Positions 32,681 to 44,100 of a stretch of 64,000 nt of DNA are shown here, piece by piece. Each line of letters starts with the position of its first letter. Position 1 is the stretch's first letter. The notes below the pieces were generated by a model, which saw only the letters and a list, made by a program, of their open reading frames with translations, made no database searches and was not told where the DNA came from. Source of the stretch: Kibdelosporangium sp040675465. Lineage in GTDB: Bacteria > Actinomycetota > Actinomycetes > Mycobacteriales > Pseudonocardiaceae. The stretch covers positions 248,001 to 312,000 of the forward strand of contig NZ_JBFAPA010000003.1 in assembly GCF_040675465.1 (NCBI RefSeq), given 5' to 3'. The translations under genes and the position numbers were made by a program.

Positions 32681-32914
32681 GTGAAGAACACCATCACCCA
32701 GCGCAATGCGGAGGTCGTCGCAGCGCTGGTGAAGTGGTGGCAGGAGAACAACTTCGTAGTGATGTCCGACGAACGGCCCAAGGAGAATTGGGTGTCCGTC
32801 GACAACCGGGCGGATGGGTTCGGTATTTCGGTGCAGGAAAGGTCACAGGGGGTCTGTCGTTGGGGGCGACTTCTCCTTGTGTGGCCGAATGGGAAGCCTG
32901 CACCGAGGAAGTGA
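32681..32914 (+). CDS. Small hypothetical protein, possibly frameshift-altered
   Basis: A GTG start at 32681, with GGAGG about 5 nt upstream, opens 77 codons that begin VKNTITQRNAEVVAALVKWW. No signal peptide or known domain. The frame is probably real to QERSQG, but the next 13 codons read poorly, while the +1 frame there reads GLSLGATSPCV, which resembles the conserved C-terminus of short actinobacterial proteins; the frame then returns to WPNGKPAP. This suggests two compensating small deletions, or errors. Function unknown. Confidence 0.5.
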   Translation: MKNTITQRNAEVVAALVKWWQENNFVVMSDERPKENWVSVDNRADGFGISVQERSQGVCRWGRLLLVWPNGKPAPRK

Positions 32915-32925
32915 CAACCGACAAG

Positions 32926-32946
32926 GCGCCCAGACCGTCCGGGCGC
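32926..32946. terminator. Bidirectional hairpin terminator between convergent genes
   Basis: GCGCCC (32926-32931) and GGGCGC (32941-32946) with a 9-nt loop lie between the small plus-strand gene and the minus-strand DUF3558 lipoprotein gene. TTT follows on the plus side. Confidence 0.55.
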
Positions 32947-32955
32947 GTTTCGCAG

Positions 32956-33528
32956 TCATGCCCCGAGGTTGCGCATGATGGTCTCGGCGATGGTGACAGC
33001 GCGGTCACATGGGTCAACGGCTTTGTCGTCGATGCGGACCTCGAACCCCTGGGTGTTCGTGAGCCCGACGGCCACCGTGCAGAACTCCGCGCCGGGGATG
33101 GTCGGTTTCAGGGCGGGCTGGCCTTCGACCGTGATCGGACTGGCGGAGTTGATGCCGGGGAAAAGAATCTCCCGGCGGTAGATCTTCCCCAGCAGATCCG
33201 TGGCGAAGTAGTACTTGACCATGAAGCCACCGCTGGCCGTCCCAGTGTCCCGGATACAGGTCGCTACATCAGGGTCGTCCGTGGAGGCGGACCCCGGCTT
33301 GTTGTAGCCCAGCACCCTTGCCTGGTCATCGGTGAACAGGCCGCACGGCTTGGTCCGATAGGCACTGGCATCCCACAGTCTCGCGACCGGCGGTGCACTG
33401 GTGCCCAGCCTGGTCGGCGAGGGGGAGGCCGAAGGTGTCGGCCCAGGTGTCGGCGAGCCAGTGCAACCACTGGCGACGAGGGTCAGTCCAACCAGAAGAC
33501 CTGCTGTCCAGTGCCGGCGTGACGTCAT
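32956..33528 (-). CDS. DUF3558-family lipoprotein
   Basis: This 190-aa protein has a lipoprotein signal ending in the lipobox LVASGC (Cys at 22), then a Pro/Ser/Thr-rich linker (PTPGPTPSASPSPT), then the DUF3558 body with paired Cys (TKPCGLFTDDQARVLG, VATCIRDTG, EFCTVAVGL, DPCDRAVTIAE). It is an exported cell-envelope protein of unknown role that is abundant in Pseudonocardiales. Here it is coupled (4-nt overlap) to a WXG-type gene, suggesting a link to type VII secretion. Confidence 0.85.
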   Translation of the reverse strand: MTSRRHWTAGLLVGLTLVASGCTGSPTPGPTPSASPSPTRLGTSAPPVARLWDASAYRTKPCGLFTDDQARVLGYNKPGSASTDDPDVATCIRDTGTASGGFMVKYYFATDLLGKIYRREILFPGINSASPITVEGQPALKPTIPGAEFCTVAVGLTNTQGFEVRIDDKAVDPCDRAVTIAETIMRNLGA

Positions 33529-34472
33529 ATCGCACCCCTGCGGGCGTTGCCCGGATTCATGCGCTTGTCGATGTCGCTCTGCCGCTTCTTCTCTTCGGCG
33601 TACTTCCTGCGCTCAGCCTCGACGATCGGACCGATGGAGCCTGGATTGTGGACCATGTCCTGAAAGTTCTCCCATCGGAAATCCGGGCTGTTGACGTTGC
33701 AGATGAGCGGCAGAGGTTTGTACATGCTCGACGGCCGCATGGCGTCGTCGATCTGGTGGGCGACGTCGGTCCGGATGTGGTCGAGCGCGTTACCGAACGA
33801 CTCGTTGAGCCAGTCCGCCTCGCGACGGTAACTGTCCATCACCTGGTCGGCGTCGTTGCCTTCGATCACCCGATCGACAAAATCCTTGCCCATGTCCACC
33901 GCGGTGACGACCGCGGATCCGATCAGCTTCTTCGGATCCGCGGAAAGGATGCCACTGACGATGTCGAACAGCAGCGCCGACTGGAGTTTGGTGTCCTCTT
34001 TCTCCTGGTCCTCCATCTCCTTGCGGCCAGCGGCGTCGGTGGCCAGCAGAAGCTGGTAGAAGCTTTCCCGGCCTTCGACAACGGCCGTGTAAGTGGCGGC
34101 GAGCCCCAGCAGACCACGGAGCATGCGAGTTTGCTGCTCCTCGCAGAAGATCTCCATCCGGTCGATCTGGTTCTTGAACTCGTCGGCGGCAGCGCCGGTC
34201 CAGTTGGCCAGATGCCGGATGCTCTCCCGCAGTTGGGTGACGGCATCAGCATTGTCGCCGATGGCGATCATGGCCTGGTAGATCCGCTCGTACTCGTCGG
34301 CAACCCGCTGCGGATCGATGCTCAGCCAAATTTCAAGGTCACGCCTGAGACCGGCGATCTGCGCGTGCGGAATGCCGGCCGCCGGGAAGTCGCCATCGTG
34401 CATCGCCAGGAATCGATCCTGGAGAAGGGCTTGGGCTTCCTCGATCTTGTCGTCGGTTCTCCAGCCGCTCAC
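33525..34472 (-). CDS. WXG-domain type VII secretion-associated protein
   Basis: The frame is open to 34535, but GTG 34472, 4 nt after the preceding stop, gives a 315-aa protein starting VSGWRTDDKIEEAQ. An N-terminal helical region contains NWTGAAADEF, the W-x-G turn of the ESAT-6/WXG fold, and is followed by long charged helices (MEDQEKEDTKLQSALLF). A C-terminal part (SSMYKPLPLICNVNSP...) ends without a recognisable toxin or enzyme domain. It may be a secreted substrate or partner for the EspC-like protein encoded immediately upstream. No ESX core genes are in the window. Confidence 0.65.
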   Translation of the reverse strand: MSGWRTDDKIEEAQALLQDRFLAMHDGDFPAAGIPHAQIAGLRRDLEIWLSIDPQRVADEYERIYQAMIAIGDNADAVTQLRESIRHLANWTGAAADEFKNQIDRMEIFCEEQQTRMLRGLLGLAATYTAVVEGRESFYQLLLATDAAGRKEMEDQEKEDTKLQSALLFDIVSGILSADPKKLIGSAVVTAVDMGKDFVDRVIEGNDADQVMDSYRREADWLNESFGNALDHIRTDVAHQIDDAMRPSSMYKPLPLICNVNSPDFRWENFQDMVHNPGSIGPIVEAERRKYAEEKKRQSDIDKRMNPGNARRGAI

Positions 34473-34476
34473 GCCG

Positions 34477-34773
34477 TCAGCCCCTGCCGTCCACGCGCCG
34501 GTAGAGCGCGATGATGTCCCGCAATGCCTGAGCATTGGCGTCCATCACATCGCACGCGCGCGCCTGTCGCTGAGCGATGACATCGCTCCATCCGGCGTAC
34601 ACCGCCTGCAGCCGGTCTGTGGCATCGAATTTGCCCGGTCGCGCGAAGTCGGCATACACCGCCAAACTGCTGATCGGGACCCGGTACATCCTCACCGCTG
34701 TAGGCAGTGAGCCCTCTGGATCGCTTGCCGCTTTGTCGGCCTCGGCGAGGTCGATCGCAAATCCTTCGTACAT
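34477..34773 (-). CDS. EspC/ESAT-6-like small secreted protein
   Basis: This 98-aa all-helical protein has a short N-terminal MYEGFAIDLAEADK helix and a central hairpin (FDATDRLQAVYAGWSDV) similar to ESX EspC-type (T7SS_ESX_EspC) proteins. No signal peptide is present, as expected for a type VII substrate. It precedes the WXG gene by 4 nt and together with the DUF3558 lipoprotein forms a three-gene unit. The assignment is by pattern, not by search. Confidence 0.6.
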   Translation of the reverse strand: MYEGFAIDLAEADKAASDPEGSLPTAVRMYRVPISSLAVYADFARPGKFDATDRLQAVYAGWSDVIAQRQARACDVMDANAQALRDIIALYRRVDGRG

Positions 34774-34911
34774 CTCGCAGCCCCTCGTTCTGCTGGTCCC
34801 CGGTGCATCGGAGGGTGAGACGTGGCCATGGATAACCGGGTTCCGCCTGTACGTGATTTATCGCGCACAGACGGTAACAGAGTGGGGCTGGACCTGGTGA
34901 GGCGCGGGAAA

Positions 34912-34931
34912 CGTCACCTGGATGGGTGACG
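34912..34931 (-). terminator. Hairpin terminator downstream of mbtH
   Basis: CGTCACC (34912-34918) and GGTGACG (34925-34931) form a perfect 7-bp stem with a 6-nt loop, 15 bp after the mbtH stop. It probably ends the NRPS transcript. Confidence 0.6.
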
Positions 34932-34945
34932 CCGAGGGGGACGGG

Positions 34946-35155
34946 TCAGCCTTCCATGGCTTGGATGAGGGATTTGGGGCGCATGTCGGTCCAGTTGGTT
35001 TCGATGTGGTCGAGACAGGATTGGCGGGTTGCGGGGCCGTGGGTGGAGGTCCAGCCATGGGGGATGTCGATGAAGGCGGGCCAGAGGCTGTATTGGCCTT
35101 CGTGGTTGATGAGGGCGTGGTATTGGGTGTCGGGGTTTTCGAAGGGGTTTGTCAT
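34946..35155 (-). CDS. mbtH: MbtH-like NRPS chaperone
   Basis: This 69-aa protein carries the MbtH signature: N-terminal NPFENPDTQYHALINHEGQY, then SLWPAFIDIPHGW and the Trp-rich C-terminal CLDHIETNWTDMRPKSL. MbtH proteins bind adenylation domains and are needed for their folding and activity. The ATG overlaps the NRPS stop (ATGA), so it is made in step with the 6250-aa synthetase. Confidence 0.97.
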   Translation of the reverse strand: MTNPFENPDTQYHALINHEGQYSLWPAFIDIPHGWTSTHGPATRQSCLDHIETNWTDMRPKSLIQAMEG

Positions 35156-38100
35156 GGGGTGCTCCTGATCAGGGATTCGAGGGCTCGCAGCCAGGTGTGG
35201 GCGAGGGTGGTCACTGCTTGTTCGGTGAGGACGTCGGCGGGCCAGGACCAGGTGGCCTCCAGCACCGGGCCGGTGGGGAGGTCGCGGGTGTGCGCGTTGA
35301 TCTCGATGGCGTGGCTGACAGGCATCTGGGCATCTGCGTCGACGTCGGCGGCATCCTCCTCGGGGGCGTAGGACCAGTCGGCGTCCTCGGGATAACCGAA
35401 CCGGCCCAGGTAGTTGAACTCGATGGGTGGCCGCACGGACGCCAACTCCGAAGCACCCGCAAGGTATCGGAGCATGCCGTAGCCGATACCGGAGTCAGGC
35501 AACGAGGTGAGGTGAGCGCCGGTCCGAGAGACCAGATCCTGTGCAGTAGCAGGGGTTAGCGTTGCTAGCGTGACGCCGCCGGTGTCGAGCCGGACCGGGT
35601 AGATGGTGGTGAACCACCCGATGGTCCGGGACAGGTCGACGTCACCGAGCTGCTCCTGCCGGCCGTGCCCCTCCAGGTCGACCAAGACCGAACGTCCCGA
35701 GCCACGCCACTCCGACACGGCCAAAGCCAAAGCAGCCAGCAAAACGTCGTCGATCCGGGCGTCGTAAGCCGCGGGAACGGACCCGACCAGCAGCGAAGTC
35801 AAGGAAGCAGGCAACGACACCGACAGGACCTTCTCGGTGTCGGCCACATCCACCCGCGGATCCAGCGGCCGGATCAACGGGAACGAGTCCACATCGGACA
35901 CAACGGAGGTCCACAGGTCCAGTTCGGACTCACGAGAAGGCGCCAGCGAAGTCAGCAACTGAGCCCACCGGCGGAACGAAGTGTCCTCAGGCAGCAAAGC
36001 GGGAACCCGGCCTGCCGAGATGTCCGTCCAAGCAGAAGCAAGGTCAGGCAACAAGATCCGCCAGGACACACCGTCCATCACCAAGTGGTGGACCATCATC
36101 AGCAGCCGCCCAGCCGACCCGGGAACATCGAACCAGACCACGGACATCATCCGCCCACCAGCCGGATCGAGCCCATCGCGAGCCGCGACAGCATGAGCGG
36201 CAATGGTGGCGGACAGGTCGCCGGTGACCGGAACCCGGGTCACCCACGAAGATATGTCCACAGTGGCCGGAACGTGCAACTCCCAGTCCACCAACCGAGC
36301 CCGCAGCATATCGTGTGTCTGCACCAGAGCACCGATCATGGACACCAAGGCGTCCATCGTGAGCGCAGCGGGAGTCCGCAGCAACGCGTACTGCTGGTAC
36401 CCGTTGAACGGCCCGTCCAGCTCCCGCAACCAATGCATGACCGGAACCAACGGAACCACACCGGTCCCATCAGACACCCGCGAGACAACTGCGGCCGGAG
36501 TGGCCACCAAAGCCAAACCCGCCACCGAACGCTCGGTGAACACCTGCCGGGGCGTGATCCGCCAGCCGGCCGCCCGCGCCCGGCTGACAAGCTGCATCGA
36601 CACAATGCTGTCGCCACCCAACGCGAAGAAGTCATCGTCAGCACCGACCCACGACAACCCCAGCACCTCAGCAACAACCGAAGCCAAAGCGGTCTCCACC
36701 GGTCCGGCAGGAGCACGGCCAGCGGAAGAGAAGTCCGGCTCGGGCAACGAGTCCCGGTCGAGTTTCCCGCCAGGCAGCACCGGCAACCGGTCCAGCACAA
36801 CGAAAGCCGAAGGAACCATGTAATCCGGCAAGGCAGCAGCGACCGCCCGCCGCAGCGCCGACGTGTCCACATCAGACCCGACGACGTAAGCCACAAGCCG
36901 AGCCACCGGACCAGGACGCACTGTGACCACAGCGGAAGTCACGCCAGCCTGAGCGGCGATCACCGAAGAGATCTCCGCCGGTTCCACCCGGAACCCGCGC
37001 ACCTTGACCTGATCGTCCGACCGGCCACCGTACTCGAGCCGGCCGTCCACAGACCATCGCGCGAGGTCACCGGTCCGGTAAAGCCGCTCCCCCGGCGCCC
37101 CGAACGGCGAAGCCACGAATCGCTCGGCCGTCAACGCGCCCTGACCCAAATACCCACGTGCCAAACCGTCGCCGGCAAGGTAAAGCTCGCCCGTGACGCC
37201 CGGCGGAACCGGCCGCAGCCCAGCGTCCAGCACGTAGGCCCGCGCATTGGCCACCGGACGCCCAATCACCGGACGTGAACTGGCAGACACCTTGGCCACC
37301 AACGCATCTACTGTCCCTTCAGTCGGACCATAGAGGTTCACGCCTGAAGTGCCTGGCAGCGACCGAAGCCGAGCCCACAGCCCTTCGGACACCGCCTCCC
37401 CGCCGAACCCGATGAGCGAAAGCGGACAGTCCTCGAACAGCCCGGCGTCCGCCAGCTGAGTCAGAACCGTCGGCGTGACCTCGATGAAGTCCAACGCATG
37501 CAAACGTATGGCCGCGGTGAGCAGCTCCGGGTCACGCCGGGTCTCCTCGTCGAGCACGTGAACGGCATGCCCGTCGAGCAACCACAACTGCGGTTGCCAA
37601 GAGGCATCGAAGGAGAACGACCATGCATGCCCGACCCGCAGATGCCTGCGCCCGGTCGCGGCAACCGTCGGCACGTAAAGATCCTTGCGATGGCTGGCAA
37701 ACAGGTTCGCCAAGCCGCGGTGAGGAACTACAACACCCTTGGGCTTTCCGGTCGACCCAGACGTGTAGATCACGTACGCCGGGTTGTCCGGATGCGGTGG
37801 CGTGCCGAGGTTCTCCGTGGACGCGGCAGGAAGTGCGTCCGTGAGCACCACCGGCAGAGACGTGCCGAACTGAACACCGGAGGTCGAAACCACTGCGAGC
37901 GCACCGGAGTCGATCAGCATCGCAGAGATTCGTTCGGCAGGCAGCGACAGCTCGAGCGGCAGATAAGCGGCGCCGGCCTTGTGCACGGCCAAGATCGCGA
38001 CGAGCCACTCCTCGGTCCGCGGCAACGCGATCCCGACCACCCGCTCAGGCCCGACTCCCACCGAGACCAGCGCCCGGGCCAACCGGTTGGCCCGGGCGTT

Positions 38101-41100
38101 CAACTCGGCGAACGTCAGGCTCACATCGCCGGCAACCACAGCGATTGCGTCAGGAGTGGCCTGGACCTGTGCTTCGAACAGCTCCGGCACGGTGTGAACA
38201 GACACCGGCAAAGCCGTGTCATTCCACGAGACGAGAACACGCTCCCGCGAGGCGGCGTCCAGAACGTCGATCGTCCCTACTGGACGGTCGATGACCATCG
38301 CCCCCAGAACCGCGACCATCGCGTCGGTGATCTGCTCGATGGTCTCCTGCGAGAACAGATCCGACCGGTACTCGGCGGTCAGCTTCAAGGAGGAGTCGAC
38401 CTCGACGGCCCACGTCAGCGGGTAGTGCGTGGCGTCCTGACTATGCCGTTCGGACACTCGCAGCCCGGACTCGAACTCCGGTTCACCGCCGGGATAGCTC
38501 TCGAACACCACCAGGGTGTCGAACAGATCCCCGGTCCCGGCAAGCTTCGCGACGTCCGTCAGCCCAAGGTACTGATGGGCCATCAACCGCGACTGCTCCT
38601 CCTGCAGCCGCGTCAGCAGGGAATGCACGGATTCCGAAGGTCGCAGCCGGACGCGGACCGGGATCGTGTTGATGAACAACCCGATCATCGACTCCACGCC
38701 CGGAACCTCTGGCGGCCGACCGGAAACGGTGGCACCGAACACGACATCCGAAGACCCGGTCAACCGGCCGAGCACAACCCCCCAAGCCGCCTGGACAATC
38801 GTGTTCAGCGTGAAGCCATTGAGCCGCCCCAACGCGACCAGGGCAGCCGTCACCGAGGCCGGAACCTCGACCTGCCGGACCGAAGGCGTCAACGGCGAGC
38901 GGGTACCAGGAGGCGCCAGATGTGTCGGGGACTCCAAGTCCGCCAACGCTTCCCGCCACGCAGACTCCGCAGCCGACCGGTCCTGCGCGCCCAGCCAAGT
39001 CAGATAGTCCTTGAACAACGGACCCGAAACGGTCGAACCGGAGTAAAGCCGGGACAGCTCAGCCAACAGCGGAGCCGTGGACCACCCATCCAGCAGCAAG
39101 TGCTGGTGCGAGATCACCAGCCGGTGCTCCTCCGGCCCAACCCGCACCAACACAGCTCGAAGCAACGGAGCCGAAGCCGGATCGAACCGGCGACGCTCAA
39201 CCGCCAGCAACTCCGTCCACGCCTGCTCATCGACGAACTCGACCTCGCGCCAAGGCACCTCGACGCGAGCAGGTGCCACGGCGACCGCCCGACCTGAAGA
39301 CAAGTACTGGAACGAGGACCGGAGGTTCGCGTGCCGATCCAGCAAAGCCTGCAACGCATCCCGCAGCCGGGGACAATCAAGCGGACCATGGAGGTCCAGG
39401 GACATCTGGACCGTATAGACATCGAGGTCGTCAGTGTCCAACGAGGCCAGGAACAACAGTCCGGACTGCAACGGTGTCAGCGGCAAAACCTCGCCGTCAA
39501 CCTCGGCGGCCTCCGCGGCGGTCAACGTCACCAGGTCGGCCACGACTGGAACCGTGGGGTCGGGCGCGTCGGACAGGGCCGAGGCGATCTGTGCGATGGT
39601 CCGGTGCCGGAACACATCGCGAGGCGTGATCACCTTGCCGTCCGCCCGCAGCCGGCTCACCAGCTGGATGGCGACGATGGAGTCGCCGCCCAGCGCGAAG
39701 AAGTCGTCGTCCGCGCCCACCTTCGGCAGCCTGAGGACATCGGCCACATGCGCGGCCAGGAGTTCCTCGGCCGGTCCGGACGGAGCCCGGTCACCGGTCA
39801 TCGCAGCGAAGTCCGGCGCTGGCAACGCGGCCCGGTCGAGCTTGCCGTTGGCGGTCAATGGCAACGCGTCCAGACCGATGACGACCGCCGGAACCATGTG
39901 CTCTGGCAACGTTCCGGCCAGCTGTCCACGAAGGAGGTTCGTGTCCTGCGACGGCACAACGTAAGCAACCAGACGCGAGTACCGGGTCACCACTGCAACC
40001 GCTTTGACCGACGGCAGCGCAAGCAGGGCGGACTCCACCTCGCCGAGTTCGACCCGGTAGCCCCGGATCTTGACCTGGTCGTCGGTCCGGCCGATGAACT
40101 CGATGACACCGTTACGAATCCGCGCCAGGTCACCGGTCCGGTACATCCGCGTGCCAGGCACGAACGGGTTCGCGACGAACCGTTCGGCGGTGAGCCCAGC
40201 GCGGTTGAGGTAGCCGCGCGTGAGCCCGGCGCCCGTCAGGTACACCTCCCCAGCAACCCCGGAAGGCACCGGCGAAAGGGCGGCATCGAGCACGTAGACC
40301 TGCGAGTTCGCGACCGGAGAAGCATGTTTCTCGTGCCGCCCGTAAGCGTCCACAGTGAACTCGGTCGGCCCGTACAAATCATGCACGGACACGTCCAACG
40401 TCCGCAGCCGCTCCCACAGCGAAGGAGGAACGCGCTCGCTGCCGACCACGAGCACCTTCAGCGGATGCTCGAACAACCCGTGCCGCTCCAACTCGACCAG
40501 ATAGCTTGGGGTCGCGTCCAGGAAATCGATCCCGTGATCGCGCACGTACGACACCAGCGCCGGCGGGTCGGTACGCGTCAGGTCGTCGATCACATGCAGC
40601 TCATGCCCCGCGAGCAGCCACAACAGCGGCTCCAGCGAGGCATCGAAGCCGAACGGCTGAATGTGGCCTGCCCGCGCCGGTTCTGCTGGGATCACCTGTG
40701 CCCGTTGTCCGGCAAGGAGGTTCGCGACGCCGCCGTGCGTCGCCACCACCCCCTTGGGCGTTCCGGTCGATCCCGAGGTGTAGATCACGTACGCGGCCGC
40801 ATCGGCCCGGTAAGGCGCCGACGAAACCGGTGCGCCGAACTCCAGGCTGGTCAGCACACAGACAGGCCGAGCATCGGCGATCATCAGCGCCCGCCGGGCC
40901 TCCGGGTACTCCGGATCGATCGGCAGATACGCCGCCCCAGCAGCCCAGACCCCGAGAATCGCCGGAACCATGTGCTCACGCGGCAGTTCCAGCCCAACGA
41001 CCTGCTCGGCACCGACTCCTCGCGCTCGCAGAGCACCAGCGATCCGCCGCACCTGGTCGGCCAGCTCGGCGAACGTCAGCCTGCCACCAGCTGTCACCAG

Positions 41101-44100
41101 CGCGATCTGATCCGGACGGGCCTGCACGGCCGCGAAAAACGCCGTTACCGCGTCCATCTCCACTGGTACGGCAGTGTCCTGAGCGAGCGAGATCCGCTCT
41201 GCCGGAGTGAGCAGGTCGATCCGGCCTATGGCGACCGACGGATCGGTGGCCACAGCACGAAGAACCCGCATGAGCCGCTCACCGAAGCCGGAAACGGTGT
41301 CGCGGTTGAACAAGTCGGCCCGGTACTCGATTGAGGCGTCGATCCCTTGGCCGGTCTCGACGAAGTCGAAGGACAGGTCGAACTTCGAGGTGTCCGAGGT
41401 GATCCGCTCGGCGCGGACGGTCAGACCGTTGAGGGCGAACGTGTCGCCCATCTCCGGGATGTACACGACCATCACCTGGAACAACGGGTGCCGGCCGAGC
41501 GACCGGGCCGGGTTGATGGCGTCCACGACCCGCTCGAACGGCACGTCCTGGTGCTCGTAGGCGGCGAGGTTCGTCTCCCGCACCCGGGCGAGCAGCTCGC
41601 GGAACGATGGATCGCCCGAGGTGTCCGTGCGGAGCACCAGCGTGTTCAGGAAGAACCCGACCAGGTCGTCGAGCGCGCTGTCCGACCGGCCGGCGATCGG
41701 GCTGCCGACAGGGATGTCGTCGCCCGCGCCCAACCTGGTCAGCAGCGCCGCGACCGCGGCCTGGAAGACCATGAACATGCTGACGTTCTCGGCCTGCGCC
41801 AGTGCACGCAAGGCAGACGCCGTCTCAGTGTCAAGCGGGACGGTGACTGTGCCGCCGCGCTCGTCGGCTTCTTCGGGCCGCAGCCGATCCACCGGCAGGT
41901 TGAGCTCGTCGGGCAGACCGGCAAGTGCCGAACGCCAGTAGTCGAGCTGCCGGGCCGACAGGCTCTCCGCGTCGCTCTCGTCGCCCAGCAGAGCGCGCTG
42001 CCACAACACGTAATCCGAGTACTGGATCGGCAGCGGGGTCCACTGTGGAGCAGCGCCGTCAAGTCGAGCAGCATAAGCCTGGGCGAGGTCGCGGACCAGA
42101 GGTCCGGCGGACCACTCGTCGGTGGCGATGTGGTGCAGGACCAGCAGGAACACGTGCTCGTCGGGCCCGACCTCGAAGACCCGGGCCCGGATCGGCAGCT
42201 CGGCGTCCAGGGCGAACGGCTGCCGGGTGACCTCGGCGATCCGGCCATCCACCAACCCGTCCGAGACCCGCTCAACCTGGAGCACCGACTCGACCGGCAC
42301 GATCCGTTGAACGGCAACACCATCCCGTTCGGCGACGAGTGTCCGAAGTGGCTCATGCCGGTCCATTACGTCGACCAGAGCGGCACGCAGGGCCTCGACA
42401 TTCAAGGGGCCGTTGAGACGCCAGGTCATCGGGATGGTGTAGGCCGGGCTCGGGCCGGACAGCTTGTCCAGCACCCACATCCGCTGCTGCGCGAACGACA
42501 GCGGAACATCCCCGTTGTGCTCGACCGGAACCAGCGGGGGTCGACTGTTCTCCGTGCCCAACACCAAAGCAAGCCGGGCGACCGTCGGCGAGTCGAATAC
42601 CGTACGCAAGGAGACCGTTGAGCCAAGGACGGCCGAGACCCGCCCCGCCAAACGCATTGCCAGCAACGAATGCCCGCCGACGGCGAAGAAGTCGTCGTCG
42701 ATGCCGATCAGGTCCAGACCCAGCACATCGGCGAAGATCTGGCACAGTGCGGCTTCGACCGAGTTGCGCGGCTCTCCGTCGGAGACCTCGAACGATGGCG
42801 CAGGAAGGGCCTTACGGTCGAGTTTTCCGTTGGGTGTGACCGGGAATGCATCCAGCTCAACGACGGTCGGGACCATGTACTCGGGCAGGACATCCGCGAG
42901 CCGGGTCGTCACCTTTCCGATGACGTAGGCCACCAGCGTCTGGTCGCGGACAACGACCACCGCTCGGGACACGCCCGGATCCTGGGCCAGCGCCGACTCG
43001 ATCTCGCCCAGCTCGATCCGGAACCCGCGGACCTTGACCTGGTCATCGGCTCGGCCCAGAAACTCCAACACGCCATCCGTGGTCCAGCGAGCGAGGTCGC
43101 CGGTCCGGTACATGCGCTGTCCGGTCGTGAACGGGTTCGCCACGAATCGCTCGGCCGTCAACCCGGCGCGGCCGAGATAACCACGGGCGAGCTGAGCCCC
43201 GGCCAGGTAAAGCTCCCCGACGACGCCGGGCGGGACCGGCTGCAAACCTGCGTCCAGCACGTAGGTCTGGGTGTTCCACACTGGACGGCCGATCGGCACA
43301 CGGGAATCCACTACAGGCCAGTAGGTCACGTCGACCGACGCCTCGGTAGGTCCGTAGAGGTTGTGCAGCTTGGCGTCCAGCACCTCAAGGAATCGCGCGG
43401 CGACCCCCGCGGGAAGAGCCTCGCCGCTGGCGAAGACCTGACGCAGACTCGTGCATCCGGCAGCTTCAGCCAGAAAAACGTCCAACATGGACGGGACGAA
43501 GTGAGCCGTCGTGATGCCTTGCTCCTGGATGAGCGAGGCCAGGTAGCTCGGGTCCTTGTGGCCTTCCGGCCGCGCGACCACGAGCGTGGCGCCGGTGATC
43601 AGCGGCCAGAAGAACTCCCACACCGAGACGTCGAAGCTCGACGGGGTCTTCTGCAGGACACGATCGGCGCTGCTGAGTTTGTATGTGTCCTGCATCCACA
43701 AGAGACGGTTGACGATCCCCGAATGCGGGACAACCACGCCCTTGGGGCGTCCGGTCGATCCGGAGGTGTAGATGACGTACGCCGGATGCGCGGGACGGAC
43801 CCGGATCGGCAGGTTCGAGGGGTCACCGGAGACGTCGACCATCGCGGGGCCGTCGATCACGAAGGCAGGCTCGGCGTCCGCGAGCATGTAACGGATCCGT
43901 TCAGCCGGATAGTCGAGGTCAACCGGCAAGTACGCGGCCCCGGCCTTGTGCACGGCATACAGGGCAACGATCAGCTCGATCGAGCGCGCCAACTGCACGG
44001 CCACGACTGACTCGGCGGTGACGCCTTGTGCGATCAGGTGGCGTGCCAGGCGGTTCGCCCGGCCGTTCAGCTCGGCGTAGGTAAGGGACACGCCTTCGAA

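Noticed and set aside
35152..36500. Thioesterase domain at the NRPS C-terminus
   Set aside because: The region reads as an epimerase to the last residues; no GxSxG motif in a suitable context was found.
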